Below, piece by piece: positions 46,367 through 58,550 of a DNA stretch of 64,000 nt. Position 1 is the stretch's first letter; every line of letters begins with the position of its first letter. Under the pieces are notes generated by a model. That model searched no databases. It was not told the origin of the DNA and worked only from the letters and a program-made list of their open reading frames with translations. The DNA comes from Vermamoeba vermiformis. Taxonomy: Eukaryota > Tubulinea > Echinamoebida. The DNA lies in the NCBI GenBank assembly GCA_045837725.1, contig JBEWZL010000098.1, positions 124,001 through 188,000 on the forward strand. The letters run 5' to 3'. Made by a program: the position numbers and the translations under genes.

Positions 46367-49300
46367 TTATGACGCCCTATTCAACAGCACTAATACCTCT
46401 TTCAATCGCGTGGCCCACACAAAGTCCTCGTTATGCACTTTAATTCCGAGAATTCGGCGCTTATTTTCTTCGGTCATGACGGCGCTGACTTGCTCGCTCG
46501 TCAAATGTCCGAACAAGACTTTCATCAACGAGGCCACTTTGACACGATCTACCAGCCACCAAGGACTAGTCTCGCGTGCATTTATGATGGTCAATAAGTG
46601 GTACTTGGCGTGTACTGAGAGTTGTTGATCTAATTCAGTGAGCAGTTGATGCACCGTGAACACGCTGAATGGACTGAAACACAGCGCAACTGCTGCTTCG
46701 GGCTCATTGTTGTTCAGCCGCAGAACTGTTGCCTTCAACTGCTCGTAGTCTAGTCTCATATTACTGTAGTGAAACATATCGATGAACAGTTGCACAGTGC
46801 GCGTCAAGTCCTGCGACAAGAGCTTCTTGTTGACACGGATCTGATTCTTGTCTGTTGTTCGCAGTGTTTCTTTCAAGGTGTTTACGAGCTGATAATAACT
46901 CTCGTCAAAATCACTCGGCTTATTCTTCTTGGCCCACTCGAGCACCGCATTGGGCAAGTACTTGTTGTCGAGCACTAAATTGCCCGTGCCTTCAGTACTT
47001 TGCTGCGTGATTTGGTTCAACGACGACTCCAACACGCTGCAAATATCTTCGTCGCCCGAGTATATCATCAGTGCCTGTCTCAGACTCTGACTAGCATACG
47101 TCGAGTCCACCAACACTAGACTCTGACTCAAGTACTCGAGACATGTTTGGTACGCGTGCTTTCGACCGTCATAAGGCAGTCCAGGGTGATACAAGCCCAT
47201 GTCAATCACTTCCCAATACAAGTGCTTGACTTGATCCAAGCTAATAGCACTATGTTGTGCCAGAGCGAGTACTATCTGACAGCGCTCTTTTAAGCCAACA
47301 GTTGAATCACCAACCAATTCGAGCAACACTTGTTGACCTGCCTGTTGTAGCTGAAGTAGACCTTAAGGTGTCATTAGATTTAAAATTAATATAAAGCATG
47401 CATACCTCGCAAGTACGATGCTAGCTCTTGATAAGTCACTGACAGCTTGCCAATCAATTTCAACAATCCTTGCTTCACTGCTGGGATGACCTTTGGCTCC
47501 TCAAAACAGCATAATAACTCTGCCAGCCTCGTGTTCTGGTGCTCCGTAATTTCGTACAATCTCAGTAGGGCTCCAAGTGAGCGGTGATCTTTTGAAGTGG
47601 CCAGGAAGTCTTGGACAGTCCGAGCCAGCCAATTGATGTCTTCTCTGCGCTGCAGTGTGCCAAGCTGTTCGTCAATACAGCTCAAGATCACTTCAATGCC
47701 ACTGCGGTCTGTGATTTGACCTGGGCCTGTTATGTTTTCAGTGAAGCACATCTTGACCACAGTCGATATCAATAATTGTTGCAAAGGCTAGACAAAGATC
47801 GTTAGACGACTCCTTTAACTATTTGAACACTAGTACATACCCAATGCAAGGCCAATCTTTTCGAGGTCGTTTGCAAGACCGACATGACAGGTTTCAAGTC
47901 AAACACATCGTCTTCTGGATAAGGACGTGTTTGATACAATTGCACAATCGCTCTCAGTGCTCTAATCGCTGATTGTATAGTGTCGTTTGTCTGTTTAGTC
48001 TTCTGCGTGCTGTTGTTAAGTACGTCCAGCACACTGCTCAGCACGAGCTCTTTCAGTTCTTTCGAGTATCTCAACTCGGAAAAAGGACCAAAATCTCGTT
48101 CGTGACAGATGTACGCGTTCTCGTAGATCTTGCCAATGCCCAACAAACAGCCACTCGCGTGCTCTTGGCTCGACAATTTGTTGACAAGAAAGCGCACTCC
48201 TGATTCAACTCTAGCAGACTGTTAACGGCAGCAAGAAATGAAAGGGAGGCACTTACCCAGTGTGCGCTGAAAACACTTTGAATGCAGGCTCGGACAAATT
48301 GATGTTGTTCTCTTTGTCGTAATATTGCAAATGTTCTGCGCAAAAGTCAGCAATATCTCCGCTGACCTTCCACGACCAAAATATCTCGATGGCACGTGAT
48401 TTGATCTCCATGTCCGTTTGCAGCGGAATCCACTGGAACAACATTGTCTTGACCACCCCATTGTCGGGATAGTTCTTCACTGCCTCGAGACACGACAACA
48501 AGTCACTCTTTGGCATTGACTCTGGGTCATATTTTTCAATCGATTCGAGCACGCTGTCGAGACTCATTTGTTTGCGCGAGATTTGCTGCAACACTTTGCG
48601 CAGTGAATTAGCCATGGCTCTGTCAGTCGTCTTGTCCACAATAGTAGTGATAGCTGACGCTGCTTCTTCACCGTACAGCTCCAAGGCTCTGTAGGGTACT
48701 TTGATGTCGTAGTGCGTCGAGTACAAGAAGTTGATCAGCACTGGCAGCGATGACTTGCTCTTCAGAAGTGCGAGAGCTAGAGCGGCAAGACTCGGGTGAT
48801 AGACAGCCTTCAAGTCAGGGAACATGACTTCGTATTCGAGCAGTGGTACGTCTTCGGGGTACTTGAGGAAGAATCGTGCTGCACGCTCAAAGTCTGCAAG
48901 TTGAGGACCACCTCGTTGACTGAATGACGGACGCGGTTTCTGAATTAGTTAGATAAATCTTAATAATGCATCCATAATATAATATTATATCATACCTCCA
49001 TGCCTAGCCGGAAATTATTATACAATTCCACGTTGCGAAGTTTGATCAACAAGTACTCGCACAACACGCGACACTTGACATCGTCCATATTGAACTCGTC
49101 CTGTTTTTTGACAATTGATTTTGACTGAACGGGCATCGAGGTCCTTTTGAGGCCAGTGAGTTCGTGTTCTAAGGCCTCAACAAATAACGGGCCCTTCGCT
49201 ACATTGTACAGCTCACGTGCCATGTCTCGACCAGTGGACGAGGCACAAATGGCTCTCAATATTACATTCAAATGCTGAAAGAGAATTAGCTAATAAATAC

Positions 49301-51528
49301 CTCATAATAGGTATGGGTATACTCACCGAGAAGTTGTTGTGAAATTGAATGAGGTAATGCGCACAGAAGTAATGCAGTGAATATTCTCCGCTGAAATCTG
49401 AAGGTGCACTCAAGAGTTGTGACATTGTTTCAGCAGGAATGACGTGCACACCAGCACTCAAGCTCAACACAATGGGCGCTAAGTGGTTCAACAGTTCGTG
49501 GCCGTACAGCACTTTTTGCGCGTCTGATTTGGCTGCCAACTGATTCAACTTCTCTGTCAATGAACTGAACAAGGCCTCGCTCTTAGTGGTCGATAAGATG
49601 GACACTTCAATCAGCTTTAATAGCACTTTTAAATCGAGTTTGCTCGAGGCTACTATCGACAGGAAGAACTGTGAAAATATCGTTAGCACTCGGGACCTAA
49701 TTTTAAGAAGATGCGTACCTCTCCTAAGTCCTCATTATGACCGACAAGACTATCTAATATTTTGACTTGCATGTGCGGTGATTCGAGAGTGAATCGCTTG
49801 GCTAACACTTTGCGACCAAACTCATTGACAATGAAGCACGGAGCAGTGGCGGGATTGATCTTTCTGTGCGTCAAAAATGCCTCGCAGTGCAGGTAGAACG
49901 GCACTTTCAATGAAGTCGGGATCACAAAGTCGATTTGATAGCGATGCGAGGCTTGATGGAATGCAACATAGCCCGTGCCATTGACATCTATATATATGAT
50001 ACCAGTTAGTCTTAATGTACGAGTAATGCACAGTCTTACTCATTCTGTGCCGTTCAAGGTAGTCCGTCACTGTTCGATAAAAGTCATGCGCGGCCAGAGC
50101 ACATTCAATCTCGAACAGTACTCCGTGCCCCACGACTTGAGCCATCAAGTTATCAGCGCTAATAATAGATGGTCAGATAACGTCAAAACTCATTGCCGTC
50201 ACCTTACTTTTTGATTGTCTCTTGCAAGAATGGCACTGCCTTGTCTCCGTACTTGATGATTGATCGTCGGATGATGCCAGGTGACAACAATTTGGCTGAA
50301 AATACAGCGGAATTTCTGTACTGTTCGACAGCCACTAACAGTATTTTGAAGATAAATTCGAGACCGGGCATGTGCTGCAATACTCCGAATCCGTTGAAAA
50401 TCGATTCGATCAACAAGTGCTCGCTCGATAATAAATACGCTATATTAGTCTCCATAAATGATTGCAATATCTCTGCATATGAATGACTCGCTAATTCTGG
50501 TCGTTCATTCACTGCTGCAACTACGCGCATGACACGTGTCACTTGCTCGACTGTCATCTTCAACACATTGGATTGAATTATCTGCACTAGATAACTCTTT
50601 TGTGAAGCTATTATATATAACTATTAGTCTCCTTATAGTGGATCATATGCCTTACTTGACAACGCTCGAAACAGAGACTCGTAGGTGTCCATTGAAAGAT
50701 CTGAGTGCGCGAGAGTCCAAACGAAAGTTGGAATAACCTCAGGGTGATTATAGTGCCTTAATATCCTATCAAACACGTCCCAATATACTTCTTGTGGCGT
50801 CATTTCATGGGAATCAAGTGACCGCCCAGTCGATGGATCTATTGGCATCATACACAGTACTCTCGCCAGTACATAGTCGCATGCTAGTCCTGTGCCCGAT
50901 TCTTCATATGGTATGACTGACTTGCCATGCTTGGGTACGATACTTGAATGGAAAGCTACATGCTCGAAATTGTGCTCAAGCATTAGATCTGCATTTAAAA
51001 TCATCGCCTTTATAGCCTTCACTAATAATCTCTCGCGCCAATTCTTTGCCTGCATGCTTTGCGTCAGTATATCGACAATATTTAATCTAAATGCTTACAG
51101 AAAGAAGCTTTTCGTTAAGATAAGGCAAGATCTCTTTTCCTCGGGAAGCAAACAAGTACATTGCTGTATGTAATCCTCGTCCATTGGCACTTGATAATTT
51201 GTTGAATGTAATATCGAGGTCTAAATAATTAATGGATGTTAAATAATTGAGAATACGGCGAAAAATCTTACTCTTTTTTTGAAGCAGGACTTCTTTGACT
51301 TCTGTAGGCAGATTTAACTTCTTAATTTCGTCTGTTGAATATTTGTCGCATATTGCAATCATGCACAGCTCTCGAAGACGAGGCAGAGGCTCTTGTTTTG
51401 ACGGATCTGTCGATTTATCAATACGCAGCGATCACAATTATTTAACCATCATGCTACGCATAACGTGGCTCTTTGTTATATTTCATATTTATTTTGGTTT
51501 GCATTCCTCACTTACTTGTTAGATCCAT
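46367..51528 (-). CDS. Large helical-repeat (ARM/HEAT-like) protein, unknown
   Basis: The start ATG is proposed at 51526-51528 in a 13-nt first exon (MDLTN) that joins in phase to PSKQEPLPRLRELCMIAICD. About fourteen exons follow, giving roughly 1,500 residues. The whole protein is amphipathic helices with the spacing of alpha-solenoid repeats, for example YEILQSFMETNIAYLL, LDIDITFNKLSSANGRGLH and ALALLKSKSSLPVLINFL. No catalytic motif, membrane segment or low-complexity region stands out. A scaffold, transport or nuclear-export role would fit an alpha-solenoid, but no family is recognised. It ends RLKEVLVLLNRAS. Several introns near 49.3, 50.6 and 51.1 kb are AT-rich. Confidence 0.75.
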
Positions 51529-51759
51529 CGATTGCAATTGGATTTGGCCAGCTTGTGTACACAGGCAGAAGAATTTCTTTAACACATATTTATATATGGT
51601 ATATTAATACCAGAATGTTGGTGTTCTGTTCGCTTCTTGCCAATAAAAGGTGCTGGATCGCAAAACTTTATTTTTTGTATTCTGTCGTCCTGACTGAATC
51701 CACTACGGACGTGATCCTATTTAATTATTAATATATTCATCTGTATCATATAATACACC
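51529..51759. promoter_or_regulatory. Bidirectional promoter region
   Basis: 231 bp lie between the proposed start of the helical-repeat gene (-) and the start of UTP15 (+). Confidence 0.4.
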
Positions 51760-54085
51760 ATGTCACAAGGTTATAGAAAGCTAGCAATTAAACAGTTACC
51801 TAAAACAAGCAAATCTCAGACGCCTGAGGCTAGATATTGGAAGAAGTTCCGCGTAAGTAATATTATTATTATTTATTATTGTTTCTATAATGTGCCATGC
51901 AAGGGACTGAATTTGAGATCAGATCCAGATTCTGATCGTTACCTCCCCGCATTAAATAATTTTAATAAAATAATGTACGCTTCACATATGATTTAATATG
52001 TAATATTAATGCATGTATACGTATTATTACGCGTATTAATAATAATTTAGTTCCCCATCTTGTTGCAACAATTCGGCAGTGTCACACGCGTTGAGTTTTC
52101 ACCAGTGGCCCCGTACGATTTTGCTGTGACAAGTTCTGCTAGAGTAAGTACTAAATATTAGGTCATTTTAAAATATAAATCAAAACGACCGCGATCTGAT
52201 CCACGATGAATCCGATCTGACCAATTTATTTTTAACAGGTTATTATTTATAATTCGAAAACAAATGAACCTAAACAAACCATTACAAAGTTCAAGGTAAT
52301 AAAAGCTACAATCTGCCTATGATCCGCTAATAAAAACCAAATTAGGAAACTGCGTTTGGCGGATCCTTCAGACAAGACGGTCAATTAATTGTTGCTGGTG
52401 GTGAAGAAGGCATTATTAGACTCTTCGACGTCGCCAAGAAACATCAACTGCGAACATTCACTGGTCACACTGAGTACGTGCAGATCTGTGTTTATTCCTC
52501 GTAATAGACGCTAATATTACTCCACAGCGCCGTTCACGTAACGAGATTTTCAATGAACAAAGATCACGTGATGTCGGGAGGTGACGACGGCACAGTGCGC
52601 TGCTGGGACGTGTCAACAGGAGAGGCAGTCGCAGTGCTCGGAAAACACGACGATCGAGTGCGCGCAGGAGTGACGAGCCCCGCCAGTCCTGATGTGTGGG
52701 CCTCAGCTGGCTACGACAACAAGATCCGCGTGTGGGACGTGCGCGCCAAGTACGTGCCAATCGATCCGTCGTCATTAGTGACACTAGTACTGACATATAT
52801 GATCACCAATCAGGGAGTGCATTAAAGTGCTGGACCACGGCCATCAAGTCGAAGATCTGTTGTTCTATCCGTCAGGCGGTGTGCTCGTGTCTGCTGGTGA
52901 CAATGTCGTCAAGGTCTGGGACGTGTTGGGTGGCTTCAACGTGTTGGAAACATTGACCGCACATCAAAAGACTGGTGAGTAAATAATTGATGGTTGAGTA
53001 TTATTTGCAGCCCTTGACATCTATTGCGCAGTCATGTCCCTCGCACTCGACAGCACGCGCACTCGTCTGTTCACGGCTGGTGCCGATCAACTCGTCAAGA
53101 TTTACGACACAACGAGCTACAAAGTGACGCACACCATTAAATATCAAGCGCCTATTATGTCTATTGCTGTATCTGTAAGTAGCTCTTCATAGATTGCTTG
53201 CCGTCATATCTAACGTTCATTCCAGCCCAACAACACGCACTTGATCACTGGTATGAGTGACGGCACTTTGTCCATTCGACACCGCGTTGTAGATGTCAAT
53301 GAAGAAGCTGCTCAAGCCAAAGAAGATCCGCAATACAGTACGTATCAACATTGACACGTGTCATTTAAATTAACCTTCACATGACAGATGTCACCAACTG
53401 GCGCTATTACATTCGAGGTCGAACAGAAACACCCGGAGAGGACGATTTGACGATTGAAAAGAAGCGAGCACAACGATTACAGCCCTACGACAAATATCTG
53501 CGAAAGTTCAATTACCGAGAGGCCTTGAATGCAGCGCTGCAGTCCAAGCAAGTCGTGGTGATTGTGAGTCTGTTCGAAGAATTCATTCGTCGCAAATCAG
53601 TCAACACAGCGATCTCTGGCTTGAATGAAGTCACTATTCAACCGCTCTTGAACTTCTTGACGCGATACATTATTGATCCCAAATACTCCAAGACACTCGC
53701 TGTCATTTCAAATTTTGTTTTAGGTACGTGATATTACGACCTGTTCTATGAACTTGACGATACTAATTTGCGTGCCACAGATGTTTACAGCAAAGTGCTG
53801 GGCCAATCAAAGATGGTTGACGACATGATGTTGAAGTTACAACAGCGCGTGCAAGCTGAAGTCAATTTAGAAAAGAATTTGCACGGTCTGTTGGGCGTGA
53901 TGGACTTGATTATGGCTTCGAACTCCACTTCACTGCGACGAGTGGCCACGCACGACATTAACGAATACAAACTTGACAACAACACTGCCGACAACAACGA
54001 CAAATCTGCGAGCAATACTGAAGTTAACAACACGATAAACGACGTTATGGAAGAGGATACCGAAGACAAAATGAATCTGTCGTAA
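51760..54085 (+). CDS. utp15: U3 snoRNP-associated protein UTP15
   Basis: About ten exons join in phase, roughly 500 residues. N-terminal MSQGYRKLAIKQLPK and RYWKKF are typical of UTP15. Seven WD40-type blades follow (VEFSPVAPYDFAVTSSARV, GGEEGIIRLFDVA, MSGGDDGTVRCWDVSTGE, SAGYDNKIRVWDVRAKE, SAGDNVVKVWDVLGG, TAGADQLVKIYDTTS). The UTP15 C-terminal helical domain starts PYDKYLRKFNYREALNAAL and includes EFIRRKSVNTAISGLNE. UTP15 is part of the t-UTP/UtpA subcomplex of the small-subunit processome, needed for pre-rRNA transcription and 18S processing in the nucleolus. The acidic Asn-rich tail is not conserved. Confidence 0.96.
53352..53363. promoter_or_regulatory. TGACACGTGTCA palindrome in a UTP15 intron
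   Basis: An exact copy lies in a 48-nt intron. The variant TGACAGATGTCA at 53382-53393 spans the 3' splice site of the same intron. Confidence 0.55.
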
Positions 54086-54126
54086 AATAAAAAACAAATC
54101 TGTTCAATTAATTACAATTTACTGCG

Positions 54127-55306
<1,180 letters not shown>

Positions 55307-55430
55307 TATAGTTGTGTTAGTCTTGCAGTCAAGCTGTGTTAAAATAGAATGTTTTTTCGCCTAGAAGATTCGAAAGGTTCGATACGGAGAATTCTAGATT
55401 CCCATCGGCAGTTGTGGTGCAGCAACGAAT

Positions 55431-57485
55431 TTATTGGACTAAACACCGAGATGGGTGGGTTACTTCAGCAGCGTTAAATATCTCCCCACTAGGACCGTTG
55501 GCGTACGAGCAGCTGCCCCAACTGCCCGCGGTGCAATGGATACAAATGCAATTGCCGCCATACGCCTCAGTGCCCGCATCAATGTCGCGCTGTGCGTAGA
55601 ACTTGTCCCACTCCTCCGTGTTCAATACGTAGTGATTGCCGCCGCAGTGAGGACACGCGTACATCATGCGACTGACCTTCTCGGTGTAAATAGCGCGGAA
55701 GATCATCTTCCAGTTCGGGTGTGGTGCTGACATGGCCGCTTGATGTGCCTCCAAGTCCTCGTCGCGCCAACAGCTTAGCACCAATCTCTTCCAGTCTGCC
55801 GAGTGCGCTGCACCTTTGCACACGGTTTCAAATGCAGCGAGAGTAATGTGATCGTCAATGTGCCCCGAAATCAAGTGCCACACGTCATGGGGTATCGAGA
55901 CTGCAGCAATAGTGTGCGTGAAATTAGTGGGCAACATCACGTGTCTGTCAAAGAACTCTTCAATGTGGTCCAACGCCCACACAATAGCGATGTTGTTGCA
56001 GGTACTGTGCTGGAGTTCTGCATCGCTGGCAATGGGTGCCTTGCGCTGTGGCACTGATAGGACTGTTAGTACTAGTTAGAGATTGCATTCCACTCCGCTT
56101 ACACTCGTGTTTGATGTATTGATAGAGCTCAGTGTCCAGAAACGGCGTGTCGTACTCATGATCTCCGAAGTAGCCATAAATTTTAGTTTGAAGCTCTGGC
56201 GAATGGTAAACTAGAGAGTAGTCAGTTCGATTGATCGTATTCAACTGCCTTGCAATCAACTATAATTACCTGATTTGGTATAAACGCAGTGTGTCTTGGT
56301 CAGAAGTGAGTTCAATTGGTCGCGCCAAATGACTGGCACTGATTGCGTGAAGAAGGCTTCGAGCGCTAGTTCCGCTGCTCGTTGTGCGCCGTAGCTGGAA
56401 TCAATCACGTGTTAGCTGCATGCAATCAGTGTTAACAGTACTTACGCGCTGAAGTAACGCTCGAGCAATGTCAGTTGTTCTTCAATGATGACCTTCTTCT
56501 GCACATCAGTGGCCAGCAAGAACTTGGTTCTGTCAATTTTGATGCCGGTCAACGGAAAGTCAATGCAGTTCTGATCACCAGTGTTGTACTGTTCAAATGC
56601 GCGGGAAATATATCCTGCAGTCTTACCTGCACAATCAACCATTAGGACATCAATCGGTACTCGCCTTAGTACTTACATTCTTTGTCCGAGACCAGTTGTT
56701 TTCTGAAGATGCGCTTGTAATGCAAGCACCGCGCGAGAGTTTCACGAGCACGCAAGTCCACCAATTGACGCACGTCTTGCTTTTCAAACAACTGGTCGAA
56801 GGTTCTCAACTTCATGTCTTTCTTGATCGCAACCATGTGACGAACTACAACAGTTCATTATTGTTATTGTTAGCAACACGATCAGAAATAATAGTGGCAC
56901 CTACTATTCTTATTCCAGTGCACAGGGAAGAAGCAAGTGGAGTACTTGAGAGCCAACAAAGCGCTCTTTTCAGCAGATTGCAGCTTAATTTGACCCACAC
57001 CAAAGTAGTTTGTAGTGTACTGACGCCAGTCCTTCACGATGAATTTGTCGGTGTAAAGCAGTTGATTGCTGGCGTAGTTCTCAACGAGTTCTAATTCCAA
57101 CATTTGGCCGGTAAGCAGTCTTCCAGTGATTTTAGGGAATGGACCGCCCTGCACATTCAGCCATGAAAATTGATCGTAGTGATCTGTAATTACAATTTTT
57201 AGCAATTATTATGGAAAATTGACACTTCTAAAATATAGGTAGCCTTTCTAGTGGTTATTTTAACAATTAAATAATTTAATTTTAACTGAGAACTTTAAAG
57301 TCTTTGTCTAGACGTTTTTCGCTTCTGAACATACGATCCACAAAAGTGACCAAACTGCTGTGAGGAATAATTAAATCCCAGTCTTTAGACGATGTGGCGA
57401 AATTGCCTTCGAAGGCACGCGAGCCGATTAACAAAATAGGCGACGCTTGGTCTTCGATTGTCTTTCTGTGCTTAACGTAATCCAT
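55431..57485 (-). CDS. Nucleotidyltransferase-F-box-zinc protein
   Basis: About seven exons from ATG 57483-57485. The N-terminus reads SPILLIGSRAFEGNFATSSK then DWDLII, the GS...DxD core of pol-beta-type nucleotidyltransferases. A conserved accessory region follows (HYDQFSWLNVQGGPF, LLALKYSTCFFPVHWNKN, VAIKKDMKLRTFDQLF). The last exon holds an F-box-like segment (VSIPHDVWHLISGHIDDHIT) and a zinc ribbon-like pair CPHC...CIHC in a Gly-rich C-terminus. Linking an NTase fold with an F-box suggests a ubiquitin-ligase adaptor with a modifying domain, or a degenerate NTase used for binding. GSRA-KDWDL NTases also occur in large DNA viruses and dictyostelids. The function is inference. Confidence 0.75.
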
Positions 57486-57812
57486 CTTTTGTTGTTAGTT
57501 TAAAAACAGCGAGCAATGGTTGTTGTATTTAAAGCTTGGCTAGGCAACTTTTATTTGAATTGAACCGCACAAAATACGAACTGCCAGAAAAAAATCCGAA
57601 CCACACAACGATCACGGTCTTTCCGAGAAGCTTCCTGAAATGGACATGCTACAGAGCACCGGCGAAATGTGACGAACGGAACACCGAATCACTGCGGCAC
57701 TTTGTGAATTTTACCGTTCCGCCCTTTATTACCCGTTTCAATGCATCTTCTTGCATTTATAATCCACCTTTCTAACCCAGTACCACAATAAGCAAGACCC
57801 CTAACAGAACTT
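57486..57812. other. Divergent promoter region
   Basis: About 327 bp separate the NTase-F-box gene and the FMN reductase. No gene was seen; a few short open frames without start context. Confidence 0.4.
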
Positions 57813-58397
57813 ATGGAGCACCACAACGCCGCAAGTGTCAAACGAGTTGGAGTGATCATTGGTAGCTCTCGGCCAACACGCAATGGTCACCTGATTGTTG
57901 ACTGGATCCTGAGCGAGATCCAAAGCAAAAACGACGCAATGAGCTTTCACATAATTGACTTAGCAGTGTGGAACTTACCGATGCTAAATGAGCCGGACAT
58001 CCCAGCGCACGGAAAATACTCACAGCCGCACACGATCCGATGGAGTGAAGAGATCAAATCGTACGACGCCTTCATCTTCGTAACACCCCAATATAACTGG
58101 GGCTATCCCGCTGTGCTCAAGAACGCACTCGACTATTTGTACACTGAATGGAACGCTAAGCCTGCTATTGTCATCAGCTACGCACATCGTGGAGGTGGTA
58201 AAGCAGCCGCACAACTGCGACAGGTGATTGAAGGTGGACTGAAGATGAATGTAGTGCAGACCATGCCTGAGATTGTGTTTAAAGAATCCATGCTCGATGA
58301 ACACCGCCACATTAGCACGCCTGGCACGCACTTCGCCCCTTCAGTGCCTGCCATTAATAGCGCCATCGAAGAGCTTAAAAACAAGTTGTTCAAATAA
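57813..58397 (+). CDS. NADPH-dependent FMN reductase, intronless
   Basis: A single open exon of 194 codons, flavodoxin-like fold. Landmarks are VGVIIGSSRPTRNG (phosphate-binding loop), IDLAVWNLPMLNEPDIP, YDAFIFVTPQYNWGYPAVLK and VISYAHRGGGKAAAQLRQVI. It reduces FMN or quinones with NAD(P)H in the cytosol and is typically involved in quinone or metal stress. It is complete, with no intron although almost every neighbour has several, so recent acquisition or retroposition is possible. The family is widespread in bacteria and fungi. Confidence 0.95.
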   Translation: MEHHNAASVKRVGVIIGSSRPTRNGHLIVDWILSEIQSKNDAMSFHIIDLAVWNLPMLNEPDIPAHGKYSQPHTIRWSEEIKSYDAFIFVTPQYNWGYPAVLKNALDYLYTEWNAKPAIVISYAHRGGGKAAAQLRQVIEGGLKMNVVQTMPEIVFKESMLDEHRHISTPGTHFAPSVPAINSAIEELKNKLFK

Positions 58398-58550
58398 ATT
58401 TACTACCACTTTATCCACGCGCTGCCCATGATCCTTTGTTGCCACATCACCTCCGTTGTAGCAGTTAGGTGAACGAATCTTCTAACTCCTCTCGCAGCGA
58501 ATCCACTTCTGTATGATAGAGCGACTCTGTACTCCAGACATTTGAGAGCA

